This document shows positions 39,001 through 45,724 of a stretch of 64,000 nt of DNA, piece after piece. The position numbers were made by a program, and so were the translations under genes. Where the stretch lies: positions 1-64,000 of the forward strand of contig CAMXCT020003367.1 of NCBI GenBank assembly GCA_947184155.2. The letters are read 5' to 3'. The notes under the pieces are model-generated. The model saw nothing but the letters and a program-made list of their open reading frames with translations, did not search any database and was not told the origin of the DNA. Each line of letters begins with the position of its first letter. Position 1 is the stretch's first letter. The stretch is from Cladocopium goreaui (lineage: Eukaryota; Sar; Dinophyceae; Suessiales; Symbiodiniaceae).

Positions 39001-42000
39001 CAGCAACCACCGGTGCCAAATGTTGGCCAAGGGTTCGCTCCAACGTATTGGCTGGATCAGCCGGCCAAGGGGGTGCGTCCAGTTCGGTCCAACATTTCTC
39101 TAGGGCTTTGAGCACGCTGTGCTCTTGCAGATATGTTGTCCAGCTCCATTCTTCAAAAGCTGCTCGGACTACCAGACCCCAGGCTGCACACAAAGCTGGT
39201 GCGTATTGCTGTGCCAGTCGAGTGAGAGGTACTTGAGGAATTGGACTGGGTCCCTCAAGGGTGCGTGCTGGTGAGTCGGGCCGACTCCTGGGCACTGCCT
39301 ACCAAGGAATAACAAGGCCCATGGGTAGAGTTCTGGGGAGACCAGCCACCAAGAATGCTTGCGATGAAACAGGCCCTCCTCAGTCTCAGGCGGTCCCAGA
39401 CCCCAAGCGCACATAGCCATAGAGACAATTTTTGCGCCGGTGCGGCGGCGGAGCCTCTGCATACAAGGCAGGTCCCATATCTTGGGGTAGCGGCCCGACG
39501 GCGCGCTACTCTCCAATGCGAAGACTCTTCCGTTGTCCGCCAGAACCGTACAAAGTTCGGCTGCGAACTCTGCGTCTTCATTTCCTTGAACTTCAGAGGG
39601 ACGAGTGCCGTCGCCTTGTGGGCGTTGCCAGGTCCTGCTGCCACCGTTCTTCAGCTGGTGGTCGCAGAAGGAAGTACAAACGACTCCAAGCTGCCAAGTG
39701 TTGGGGACATCGGGCCCTGGTGGAGCACCAGCTAATCCCAGCAATCGTTCTCGGACCTTCGGGTCACGGGTATCATGCTGCGGCTTAAAGCCCTTTTGCT
39801 CGATCGGGTCCTCATAGTATTCAATGGGTTCTCCGCACGGGATCCCCTGGTACTGAAGCCCCTTGGTCCATCCTGCCCATCCAGCGTACACCTCTTGACC
39901 AATTGGCCCATAGGCGAAGGCGAGCCTTTTTCGCAGAGGCACACCGCTGTTTTGAAGAGCCTGTGGATCATCCTGCAAGCAGGACTCAAATGAAGCCGGT
40001 GGCAACGGGAATCCTTCACCAACACGATAAGGCCTTTGCTGCTGTTGCTGGCATCTTGTGCAGGCGGGGGACTTGGCTGGAACCATCTGATCCTCCACTT
40101 TGCTCTGGTCCAAGATCACCCTCCAATGTTCAACCTGAAGTTCCCTGGTGACCTTGTCTGCAGTCCTCAGGTGATCCAACAGCTGCTGGGGCTGTTGTGG
40201 AAGAAGCAGGCGCATATGCCCCCGGTGGATGGTAACGAAAACTAGCTTCCCATTGCCAGCATCATCTCCGTGGAGCAAGTCGACCTCCAACCGACCAAAA
40301 TAGGAAATCCTGAGGACCGCCAACGTGTATCCTTGCAGCATGGATCCTGTGAGGGTTTGCAAGGCGCGGTAGTCTTTCTCGTGGTGAGGATAGAGGCAAT
40401 CATGGACGTTTTGACGCAAGAAGTGCTCGCCCTCAGGTATCCACGCTGGCGGATCGCCAAGGTGTGCGTGAGCCTCCACTGCTTCATCCCAGAGATGTTT
40501 TCTCAACTGGTTGGCTCTGGCTACGGCCTCTCGTAGTTCTACAGATGGATCATCGGCCAACGCTAACCCGACACCCACATGAAGAGGCAGGCATTGGCGC
40601 TCTTCTTCCAACTGCCCGTCTTGCAGTGGGACCTCGCTGTCTTTTGCGTTCAAGCGATCCTGGTAGTCACGGACCGTGACTGAGCCGATATGCGACAAGT
40701 TTCCTTGAAAGTTCAACAGGCCATGACCAATACCCTCGTCCCATGTGATGGGCGTAAATTCGACATCCGCTTGGTGACCCGCTTTTGGCTCGTGCTTGAG
40801 GAGCTCAAGTTGACGTCCGGCTTCCTTAGAGAGCGCGGGATGTCCATGTTCTGCCGCATCTTCGAGACACCGGTTCAGCTCCAGTTCATATCCTTCATCT
40901 TGTGCTGCCATCATGCGTGCAATCACATGGGACCTGAGATAATCCGTGGGCGACTCCAAGGCCGCCAGAACCCCTTTCTCCTCCAGCGACTTCCATCGTT
41001 TCAGCCTTTCCCGCTCCTCTTGGCTCTGGTCATCCCAAGCCGGAGCGGCTTCTTGCTCAGTGGGTTGTGAGGGTATTCGCAGCCAGCCCTCATCTGGGCC
41101 CTGAACCGCCTCTTGCAAGTCAGTCTCGAGATGGGTCAGAGGGATATCATAGTCTTCAGGTGCGACCCACTGGGTGTTCCCAACCTTGTCTTCTTCAGCT
41201 TTACCCTCAGCTTCCTTCCCAGCTTTGGCCTTTGGCTTGGGCTTGACTTTCGCTTTCTTGCTAGGTTGGATCTTGTCGGCCTTATCCGCCGCTGCCTGGG
41301 TTCGCAGCTGAGCGACCCTTCCGTCGACCTCTTTGGGATCGATTTTCGGCCCACCTTTGAGTCCTCCTCTTCGAATGACCTGCATGGCAACTGTGTAGTC
41401 AAGTTTGGCCAATCCCGGCAAAGGCTCGTGCGCGTGCTGGCACTTGTCGCCTCTTGTGCATCCCATGTGTGTGGCCGCATCCCAGCAGATAGGTTTGTTG
41501 GTCTTGGGATCCTTAGGTGCGTGCTCCACGGACCGTGAAGCTTCTCCTTGTGTAAGCCGTTTTCCAGCTGGGTAGGCTGATTTCATGCTGCCGCCCGCAT
41601 ATCCATCGGCCTCTTTGTCTTTCAGGTTAAGCTTTGGGGCTTTCCCTGTCCTTGGCTCTTCATCTTCAGCTGGACCAGCTGTCTTCTTCTGCTTGAGGTT
41701 GTGGTCGTGCAGCTGCTTGTGGAGCAGCCTCGACATTTGCCTTTGCTGCCTGGGTACCACAACTGTCTGGTAATATCCGTTCGGGTCGCCCAGATCCCAT
41801 ATGCTTGGAAACTGGAAGTTTGCTTGCCCATCCGCTCCCGGCGCCAAAGCTAGCAGCTTCAGGTCTTCAAGCCGTGGATTTTCGGTCCCCAGCAGAGAGC
41901 AGAGTTTCCTTCTGCTTTCTCGCAGTTCTTCGCACCAAGCCGCGACAAGTTCCTCAAAGAGCTCGATGCAGTAGGCAGCTGGGAAGGCATGCTCGTCTTC

Positions 42001-45000
42001 TTCATGGGCCTCCTTCAGGGCTTGGAGACAATCGAGCCTTTCTTGGATATGCTCTGTACCATAGCAGGATCCAAACACGCGAACTGAGTTTTCCGCGTAC
42101 CTGAGCCAAGTGTTGAAGACTCCTGGTGGTCTCATGCGATTTTCGATCTTGTTGTCGGAGGACGGATTCCAACTGTCCAACTGCTCGGACCGAGCGGTAA
42201 CGCAGTCACTTGCGTGCAAGGTATAGGTGTCTTTGCCACCCCACCACAGACCAGCGATGCCAAGTAGGACCCTGTTGGTCATCAGCACCGGCCATTTGAT
42301 CAAGTGCAGCATATGGCGAGCGTGATTTGCCACCCTTTTCCCCGCGTGGAAAAGTTCCTTCCCGTACACTCCCGGTGCGAGTTCAACGGTCAGGGTGCCA
42401 CAGCCTCGTGCCAGGAAGACGTCCATCTTCTCCGCCTCTTTGATAGAACTCAAGGTCCCTTTCGTGAGGTTTTTGTCGTCATCCTGTGCTCTTCTCAGAC
42501 CGTCGATGGCGTGAATGATGCGGTCCGCGCTCTGGACTTGTGTGCTGTCTCCGAGGGCTTCTCCGAACGTGGCTCCTGCTCTGCCATCCGGCATCTGCTC
42601 CGATGCTGGTTTCACGAGACTGTTTCGACCGCCTGACCCCTTGGGAAAGAGCGACAATCCACCTCTCTGGACCGGGGGGATTGAGGAGGAGCTCCTCGGC
42701 AGAAGTGGATTCGCCGGCCGGGGGACTGCTGGCTTTACGGTCACTCCTCCTGGCATAGTTGCCGTCACGGGTCTTCTTGCAAACTCCATTTCGCTTTGGT
42801 CGGCTCCCAATCCTGGTGGTGTCGTTGGCTTCGAGTAGCTAAGGCGGTGATTCCTCGCATACATCGACTGAGCCAGTTGCTCATGATCTAGGTCGAAGGC
42901 AGTGGCCACGGTCTGCAACACTTCGGAATCTATCTCTCCCTCAATGTGCTGGTCAAGAGCTCTTCGAGCCGCCTCCATTCTTCCCTGGCGATCTGAATCA
43001 TCTAGGTCTGGGAAGGGTGGAATCGCCGGTCCCGCACCCTCTTCCAGCTCGACTTTCGGCTTTGGCGGTGTCATAAAGTCGTCGGACATCTCAGCTTCTT
43101 CACGCAAATATGCATCAGCATGTGGGAGGATCTCCCGGTAGAGTCTCCCCTGCCAGGCTTTACTTGGCTTCGCTCCTTCATCCGTCACCTCACCGTCCCA
43201 GGCATTCAGGGCCGCTGCTTGGTCTTCGGACAGGCGCGCGACCAAGACCGATATCCCTTGGCCGACTTCTTCGTCATGGGTATGCTGAAGGAACTTCTGC
43301 ACCCAATGCTTACTAATTCGACCCGCCCCGTTGTCTCGAGGGGACCCTTTCAACAGCCTTCTGTGGATCACACACGTTTGCTTCAAGGAAGGGATGTGGA
43401 CTTCGAGCAGCTCCTGGCTGCGCCCTTCTTCGGCGAACCCCTCGATGCGCCCCAACCATGCAGTCCACCTGGGTGGGGCCTCCGCGGTTTGTAATGACTT
43501 TGGTCTGAGGAGCACCATGCACGGGCCCTTCTCAAGCTTGCCTTCAATCTTCTTCTGGGATTCACTAGGATCGGCCGAAGCAGCCCTGGGCCCAAGTCGT
43601 TCAGCGCCGTCAAAGATGATCCGGCGGCTTCTTCGTGCAGGGGTGAGGCATTCTCCTTCGGACATAGATGCCTCGGATCGTGCAATGGAGCTATCTCTCT
43701 CATGTGTCCAGCTAACCCTGCGGGTAGGGCGAGCACAACCACCAAGGTCCGTCAGGTGGTGCTTGCAGAGGGGAACTCCCTGTTTGGCACCATCAACCTG
43801 TTCGTAGCAAGCCAACACGCTGCATTTTCGGCTTGAACATGCCGCCACGTAGAGCTGCCGATGATGGTCGCAAAGCCTGACGGAGGATCTCCTTTTGACG
43901 TCAGAGAGTTCTCTGTCCCTCTCCAGGAGCCGGACCGGCTCTCCGATAGCCCGATCTGCACATGGGTCTGTGGCCAATGCTCTCGGTTTGCCTCCATGTT
44001 CCAAACCGACTAATACGGCCTCACAAGGGTCATCTTGTACCTCTACTTCAGATTCAGATTCCGCATCCAAGGGTCTGACGACGGCTCCTTCGACTATGGT
44101 TCTGGGTGGCGTCCGCTTTGCCCAGAGTTGTCTGAGAATGAACCATCCCGTCAGATAGTACACGCAGAGACTAAGCCCCCGCACCATTCTACGTAGCCAT
44201 CGACCCATCAAGACGATCACCCTGCGGGTGGACCACCCTGCATAAGCTCCCAAATCCACCAGCCCATTGGCATCCACCGAAGCGTAAGCTTTGCAATGTA
44301 GACCGGGTGTTGGTTGCAATTCAAGCGGACACCGCTGCTCGCGACAGAGATGGATTTTCCCCTCCTGTTCCAACGTTTGGCGAAGCGCTTTCGACGTGGA
44401 ACCCTTCACTCCACGGAGACGAACCCATAACCCGTATCGATCCACACGTGCCCAATGATCCCCGTCTACCTTCAAGCGAGCTATTTGGTCATTCACCACA
44501 ACAGCTACGTCATTGGGTTTTCTTTCTGAACCTCGACCCTTGACGCCTCGTTGGTAGAATTCGGAATCGACGCCCCCGCTAGAGGCGGGTCCACGGATAT
44601 CCAGCTTTCGTATGTGCCCCCAGGTCTAAGTTCGGGGAGGAGCTCCCCCACCTCTTTGGCTACTGCTCTGGTCTGTCTGCAGCAACATTTGCAGAAAGCT
44701 TGACAGGGCCGGCAGATAACCAATAGCAAGTAGAGAATCAAAATTGCTCCCAAAACCACGATGGCACTTAACAAACATCTGGCAACCCATGGCCAAAAAT
44801 CTCCGCATGTCCACACCCCCAGCTGATCCAAGAAGTACAATCCCCACCCTCCTGAGGAGCTCAGGGTTCCAGGTGCTGTTGGTGTGCTGAACCATGAGGA
44901 GCCTATCCATGAACGGAAATCAAAGTGGAGGACAGAGTATCCCCACACATGGGCTATTCCTTCAAACGGGATTCCAGATTGAGAACTTTCCTTCGTGGGA

Positions 45001-45533
45001 TCGGACTGACCTTCTGATACTTCGGGTTGATCTTTCCCATTGGTGACTTCTTCCTCCCTAGATCCAGTCATCCCATGAAAGACATCCAGGTACCATGGCA
45101 GGCCATACACAGAAGGGGAACCTACACTGGAAACTAGCCCTAATATGAGCGCCCAATTGCAAATGGGCATTGTGACGATTTCGTCAGTATCCAACAATCA
45201 AAATGGGCAAAGACTTGAGCCCAAAATGACAGTAGCAAAACACGCTAACCCTCCGTTCTAGTGAACATCCAAATAAGCATAAACATGACACCACAGCGCA
45301 TACCTTACAGACTTCCCCTGATGGTTTGAGTTTGCTACCCCTTTGCCATGGCCAAACTGGCCACCATGCTGATAGGGCAGTATCACGAGTGTCCCATGCG
45401 CATAGGCCAAAGGATCATACTCCGCAAAACCGACAACGATGCCCCTTGTATAGAGCGCCCCAAGGTTCAAATCACTCGGCACATCAGGACATTCAGTCCG
45501 GGACCCCTTTGTTTTCCCACTGGCGACCGACAT
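30070..45533 (-). CDS. G4: multi-exon gene of unknown function, split by a Ngaro-like retrotransposon
   Basis: Exon 1 starts with ATG at 45533 (MSVASGKTKGSR...) and has a His/Gly-rich segment (PYQHGGQFGHGKG). It ends at 45309 before donor GTAAGG. Exon 2 (about 31345-31229) reads VWDRRGFEAKFKTEEKF...TVGHKFQEML and joins in phase 0, giving ...QGKS-VWDRRG. Exon 3 (about 31.10-30.63 kb) contains KMKFRVEMNIGCLETI, AYRAEYGEPEPHQVTTDYL and YGVNVSLGKSGWWKRIDKRT. Exon 4 (about 30.41-30.07 kb) is a Lys/Ser/Ala-rich basic tail with a stop at 30070. No domain is recognised; the tail looks nucleic-acid binding. The 13.8-kb retrotransposon lies wholly in the intron between exons 1 and 2, 36 bp from the donor, so the gene could survive if that intron is still spliced. 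Confidence 0.62.
31450..31590 (-). repeat. B2 repeat of the Ngaro-like element
   Basis: 141 bp beginning (plus strand) GTTAGCTAGAGACATGCTAC. It matches 31687-31822 throughout apart from a 5-base CACCC insertion. It forms the outer end of the element. Confidence 0.93.
31605..31686 (-). repeat. A2 repeat of the Ngaro-like element
   Basis: 82 bp that match 45191-45272 with one difference (C versus A in TTCTCGTG/TTCTAGTG). It abuts B1 with no spacer and is separated from B2 by 14 bp of G-rich spacer. Confidence 0.93.
31687..31822 (-). repeat. B1 repeat of the Ngaro-like element
   Basis: 136-bp copy of the B repeat lying directly inside A2, bordering the internal coding region. Confidence 0.93.
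32006..33131 (-). CDS. Ngaro-like element: downstream Pro-rich and charged frames
   Basis: Two overlapping minus-strand frames. The first (33131-32811) is a proline/lysine-rich linker (KPPPPKPPML, PKPVPPVLMHK). The second (32863-32006, 285 aa) has an acidic start (SEVDYGDDDDRTPEEKAEDE), a basic helical region (AWKRCKSKLEELNFEF, AKQRQKGRQRAARHQRALAE) and an Arg/Trp/Gln/Asn-rich tail (QWHDWQARRSSEW). They continue the frame that follows the J-domain ORF, with frame changes between them. No catalytic domain is seen. The tail looks like an RNA-binding or disordered region. Confidence 0.55.
33058..34953 (-). CDS. Ngaro-like element: recombinase C-terminus, DnaJ domain and Pro-rich tail
   Basis: The frame opens within the tyrosine recombinase. 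It carries HSLRKGG (the H-x-x-R box, about 34.84 kb) and HAYLYED (the nucleophilic Tyr, about 34.74 kb), which complete the domain begun in the upstream ORF. After a variable linker, at about 34.33-34.20 kb, comes a J domain: LYQFLGVPPGATPAQVLTAY, then RRRSRETHPDRF with the HPD signature that stimulates Hsp70 ATPase. A long Pro/Ala/Gly-rich region (about 34.0-33.6 kb) and an acidic segment rich in Asp/Glu follow, ending at 33058. The real protein probably extends into the frame ending at 32006 through a shift. A J domain is not a usual part of YR retrotransposons as I know them. The reading frame upstream of 34953 is open (EALAALQVLQPHRWRSPEDE), so the first Met is not the true start. Confidence 0.78.
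   Translation of the reverse strand: MFRYEDGTGLDREGITHFIKIAALAAGFPGELAGSHSLRKGGATAFFASTGDLERLKRYGGWSSDAVHAYLYEDHTAQKGISEGMLGTSLITLPSQKDPGVRRHPAVVPTEPQESYPGLLGVPQDELFHNSHGGSNPFSSPVATKRTSRAPRGSNTNRAFSWAPDRKVSFAVKAGAMDATDESADGGRKPAAPDRANAANLFVAAHPGLDLYQFLGVPPGATPAQVLTAYRRRSRETHPDRFATAGEDVQKAKGEEFKMLGMVREILLDPLMATQYMRWRQEQIAAKHGRGRSPVVPAGVYAKQASSFQQARSSFDRSSTPAGAGASSSGGAGREVPRKPPPPSQGYPGGGAQGGPPPAKAPPAPAGTAQKPRKPPPPANPPTPSSSAKPRKAPPPRNDDGRPRGPTTPPMQKMAPTQAIPKGAPPTPAKHFPRATQPYTGGGMVGDLRVPRIALADAGVKRSDAPSESWWSETSSRYRAPSSWLEPGSEPWVEDDLPPESTVPDNEDDYVYVEVEAEDDDMDILQDHQFDEEDWDEPAWEELPEEGTGSEQVFQTFDQAVMQGLLQFMDFVNRGRAKMLIEDAPPMTSVPREVREACLGDHPGLLKNASQRKSMANGRDERCRIQEATTS
35010..37715 (-). CDS. Ngaro-like element: RNase H, methyltransferase-like segment and tyrosine recombinase
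   Basis: 901-codon frame. The end of the RT thumb leads into an RNase H domain with catalytic acids in VGGDATL (about 37.39 kb), GVMELL (about 37.25 kb), VTDNMNV (about 37.17 kb) and LNDWLTRE (about 37.02 kb); it degrades RNA in the RNA-DNA hybrid. Next, at about 36.8-36.0 kb, is a segment resembling the second half of a C5-methyltransferase: FFARARRLWLFG like motif VIII and VRPLLPEEVWEMQG like motif IX/X. From about 35.66 kb comes a phage-integrase-type N-terminal helical domain (RRVYASGWKQW) and the catalytic domain with the first Arg in MRASEL (about 35.21 kb). The frame then stops at 35010, while the homologous sequence continues in another frame into the ORF starting near 34953. The remaining active-site residues lie there, so this copy needs a frame change to make a full recombinase. 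Confidence 0.85.
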   Translation of the reverse strand: MPTSSYQAAPRTGRDSAVLGRLRPEIAPYLPVFYRLLQQEVGDHEWVKPRGSESELEAAWAEFWDALDWVRLQMEKPWGTSFRAAFGKLLPLRERLALPGMAASARFVGGDATLTRLGSTDWKDRCYHMADSSRYVRAVSEVVGGGDHLEIIGVMELLTFIVLAAARKETWQGQLILYVTDNMNVKAWLRTRRASNRYVRALLLLLQRLEAENSFTVDGAYVRTYHNTLNDWLTREDEDKVHAEMESSGWTRLELNEDWEGLLREAMRPTLKLPGEKGPSAALAIQLANEQQTVHAFPAKIEPKPFKGGLHQIRLGSELLTFELGWAKGGGSIASQAQADWIVCVLTQDPKGREADILLKTLARTDWRGRLIVDQPRELSETSRNRLMQLQVQWGQAQVVDYQTSHHGSFFARARRLWLFGGTADEKERVQAWRVAQVNECQMLPLRSAEESGKGLCPPDYLFTREPNLITTGDKWLPKPVGHLVDVRAGSRHLVHSTRGPACGPRLTGERLKIPGGTLLEDGTGLVRPLLPEEVWEMQGGLAEDWRSADSKKKDRMIAAAVREPGWQVAMSLMQALTGTDGKAGVLDPDEIQAHEQLEVWLRAWGRNPKAPSSELFLTSWKEPRVAVAPTHEFVGATTQAKAGGGKRTTVKPALSEVERLVQPASKRGGTTGTPRPRGGSTAELDSTRRVYASGWKQWALYNASSGTHPFLDGEERSARTEDEQRLIRFVVFLHQVMGRSIGGVRQRLSAIRYAHVAAGYPDPLVGRPRLWAAVAGLQRWEGAPKRNLPVTPNMLRWLVQHLKSSGLSVVDQTMIKGALLTGWFFMMRASELLPSINGEDPMNRALRPADVAFFSHGQPTIGAKADEVVVQIRSSKPISMVGAKHGHTTVPVEISALLKP
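37592..39295 (-). CDS. Ngaro-like element: reverse transcriptase ORF
   Basis: 567-codon frame. The N-terminal part (AQQYAPALCAAW) belongs to the preceding polyprotein segment. A Cys pair (CSGCELQQMVYPCTFCGG) suggests a small zinc-binding knuckle. The RT domain follows: RDVPRAF is motif A with the first catalytic Asp (about 38.2 kb), FGWVGAPGEF motif B-like, LMDDGVV motif C with the DD pair (about 37.96 kb), and LLWGLHLDF motif E. LRELAGTAQYW begins the RT thumb, after which the frame ends and the homologous sequence moves to the ORF at 37715-35010. This RT is of the DIRS/Ngaro type by its position before RNase H and a tyrosine recombinase. It copies element RNA into DNA. Confidence 0.87.
   Translation of the reverse strand: MPRSRPDSPARTLEGPSPIPQVPLTRLAQQYAPALCAAWGLVVRAAFEEWSWTTYLQEHSVLKALEKCWTELDAPPWPADPANTLERTLGQHLAPVVAGQADGPGLPHGYTCSGCELQQMVYPCTFCGGEGSVSDPEKQAEGQGTRAGSVDDANGQSTAEKYLEVCQSAYSKEAVRKATEAGNALLRAAGSVPRAAELVNKARLRKYGEHFQKAKEGALKGLSPLHEQYLKDCVLKGVPSRAKSTPKSVRGHEEEMLQKAWKDASYGAVLLCSTETEDQEENRQIDQILTESKVAESPLGRVPKQNPDRTISAEGRPINDMRARNASGSKYDHPPAAQPRHRAVVRQSLWWRVRHPKVPQRCAKRDVPRAFKWHFLKPGDVPEFCTRILGVLILSLVMVFGWVGAPGEFVIWATAAQKHHGSFRPCHPQFNDVVPYTSRWLMDDGVVVEPLVGNRIQRSLSAMDAAMVSVWGPGAINLDKLAEEGTPAKSQLLWGLHLDFEEQVVVLPEPKRIKAKHLLREPQLQRGCQRVRTKLLRELAGTAQYWAVSARRLHPIYQSFTGSCSRK
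39169..44520 (-). CDS. Ngaro-like element: long Gag-like polyprotein with CCCH zinc finger and methyltransferase-like C-terminus
   Basis: About 1776 codons from a GTG at 44499, with the frame open a little upstream and no early ATG. It overlaps the end of the upstream small ORF in the -1 frame, so a frameshift or a spliced join is likely. The N-terminal part has Cys/His-rich segments (CREQRCPL, CDHHRQLYVAACSSRKCSVLAC) and a hydrophobic stretch near residue 110. Central regions are charged and disordered. A CCCH zinc finger, CWDAATHMGCTRGDKCQHAH, is at about 41.43-41.49 kb, in Gag/nucleocapsid position. The C-terminus (about 39.70-39.25 kb) has VVCTSFCDHQLKNGGSRTW, then FALESSAPSGRYPKIWDLP, which resembles motifs IV-VI of C5-methyltransferases. 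Together with the segment at 36.8-36.0 kb it may be a methyltransferase-like domain split by RT/RNase H (inference). The C-terminal frame stops at 39169 while homologous sequence continues in the RT ORF frame. Confidence 0.75.
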   Translation of the reverse strand, partial: KPNDVAVVVNDQIARLKVDGDHWARVDRYGLWVRLRGVKGSTSKALRQTLEQEGKIHLCREQRCPLELQPTPGLHCKAYASVDANGLVDLGAYAGWSTRRVIVLMGRWLRRMVRGLSLCVYYLTGWFILRQLWAKRTPPRTIVEGAVVRPLDAESESEVEVQDDPCEAVLVGLEHGGKPRALATDPCADRAIGEPVRLLERDRELSDVKRRSSVRLCDHHRQLYVAACSSRKCSVLACYEQVDGAKQGVPLCKHHLTDLGGCARPTRRVSWTHERDSSIARSEASMSEGECLTPARRSRRIIFDGAERLGPRAASADPSESQKKIEGKLEKGPCMVLLRPKSLQTAEAPPRWTAWLGRIEGFAEEGRSQELLEVHIPSLKQTCVIHRRLLKGSPRDNGAGRISKHWVQKFLQHTHDEEVGQGISVLVARLSEDQAAALNAWDGEVTDEGAKPSKAWQGRLYREILPHADAYLREEAEMSDDFMTPPKPKVELEEGAGPAIPPFPDLDDSDRQGRMEAARRALDQHIEGEIDSEVLQTVATAFDLDHEQLAQSMYARNHRLSYSKPTTPPGLGADQSEMEFARRPVTATMPGGVTVKPAVPRPANPLLPRSSSSIPPVQRGGLSLFPKGSGGRNSLVKPASEQMPDGRAGATFGEALGDSTQVQSADRIIHAIDGLRRAQDDDKNLTKGTLSSIKEAEKMDVFLARGCGTLTVELAPGVYGKELFHAGKRVANHARHMLHLIKWPVLMTNRVLLGIAGLWWGGKDTYTLHASDCVTARSEQLDSWNPSSDNKIENRMRPPGVFNTWLRYAENSVRVFGSCYGTEHIQERLDCLQALKEAHEEDEHAFPAAYCIELFEELVAAWCEELRESRRKLCSLLGTENPRLEDLKLLALAPGADGQANFQFPSIWDLGDPNGYYQTVVVPRQQRQMSRLLHKQLHDHNLKQKKTAGPAEDEEPRTGKAPKLNLKDKEADGYAGGSMKSAYPAGKRLTQGEASRSVEHAPKDPKTNKPICWDAATHMGCTRGDKCQHAHEPLPGLAKLDYTVAMQVIRRGGLKGGPKIDPKEVDGRVAQLRTQAAADKADKIQPSKKAKVKPKPKAKAGKEAEGKAEEDKVGNTQWVAPEDYDIPLTHLETDLQEAVQGPDEGWLRIPSQPTEQEAAPAWDDQSQEERERLKRWKSLEEKGVLAALESPTDYLRSHVIARMMAAQDEGYELELNRCLEDAAEHGHPALSKEAGRQLELLKHEPKAGHQADVEFTPITWDEGIGHGLLNFQGNLSHIGSVTVRDYQDRLNAKDSEVPLQDGQLEEERQCLPLHVGVGLALADDPSVELREAVARANQLRKHLWDEAVEAHAHLGDPPAWIPEGEHFLRQNVHDCLYPHHEKDYRALQTLTGSMLQGYTLAVLRISYFGRLEVDLLHGDDAGNGKLVFVTIHRGHMRLLLPQQPQQLLDHLRTADKVTRELQVEHWRVILDQSKVEDQMVPAKSPACTRCQQQQQRPYRVGEGFPLPPASFESCLQDDPQALQNSGVPLRKRLAFAYGPIGQEVYAGWAGWTKGLQYQGIPCGEPIEYYEDPIEQKGFKPQHDTRDPKVRERLLGLAGAPPGPDVPNTWQLGVVCTSFCDHQLKNGGSRTWQRPQGDGTRPSEVQGNEDAEFAAELCTVLADNGRVFALESSAPSGRYPKIWDLPCMQRLRRRTGAKIVSMAMCAWGLGPPETEEGLFHRKHSWWLVSPELYPWALLFLGRQCPGVGPTHQHAPLRDPVQFLKYLSLDWHSNTHQLCVQPGVW
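44505..45170 (-). CDS. Ngaro-like element: ORF1, small membrane protein
   Basis: 221-aa frame from ATG at 45170, directly inside the A1 repeat. The hydrophobic N-terminus (MPICNWALILGLVSSVG) looks like a signal peptide. A strong transmembrane segment, LLSAIVVLGAILILYLLLVI, is followed by a Cys-rich juxtamembrane run (CRPCQAFCKCCCRQ), a likely acylation or metal site, then a short cytoplasmic tail ending VQKENPMT. This single-pass layout recalls an envelope-like or matrix-type protein, but I see no homology and call no function. An in-frame ATG upstream at 45197 would start inside the A1 repeat. Confidence 0.6.
   Translation of the reverse strand: MPICNWALILGLVSSVGSPSVYGLPWYLDVFHGMTGSREEEVTNGKDQPEVSEGQSDPTKESSQSGIPFEGIAHVWGYSVLHFDFRSWIGSSWFSTPTAPGTLSSSGGWGLYFLDQLGVWTCGDFWPWVARCLLSAIVVLGAILILYLLLVICRPCQAFCKCCCRQTRAVAKEVGELLPELRPGGTYESWISVDPPLAGASIPNSTNEASRVEVQKENPMT
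45191..45272 (-). repeat. A1 repeat of the Ngaro-like element
   Basis: 82 bp matching A2 (31605-31686) with one mismatch. It is the 5' end of the element in its own orientation. The G4 exon donor is 36 bp beyond it. Confidence 0.93.
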
Positions 45534-45724
45534 TGCCAGAACTCACACTCGTGTTCGCACAACACGGAAGATAACACTCACCACTAGCGACTCAAGACTG
45601 AGCACTCAATCAGCTACAGTAGCCACAATAATGCTAATATACCAACAAAGCAATATAGCATTATTGATATGTGCATTAGATATCGGATGTATGTACCATG
45701 TTGTCCTGTCTATATGCATCATGT

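Larger units (their letters stand above)
31450..45272 (-). mobile_element. Ngaro/PAT-type tyrosine-recombinase retrotransposon (13.8 kb)
   Basis: Split direct repeats in element orientation (minus strand): A1 at 45272-45191, internal coding region, B1 at 31822-31687, A2 at 31686-31605, then B2 at 31590-31450. A1-ORFs-B1A2B2 is the diagnostic terminal arrangement of Ngaro and PAT elements (DIRS order), which integrate as circles using a tyrosine recombinase and leave no target duplication. The A copies differ at one of 82 positions. The B copies are identical except for a 5-base insertion (CACCC) in B2. The coding region carries RT, RNase H and a tyrosine recombinase in that order. The left flank (AACATTTAC before GTTAGC) resembles the internal A2-B1 junction (AACATCCAA before GTTAGC), as expected for recombination at a short homologous core. 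Confidence 0.93.
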
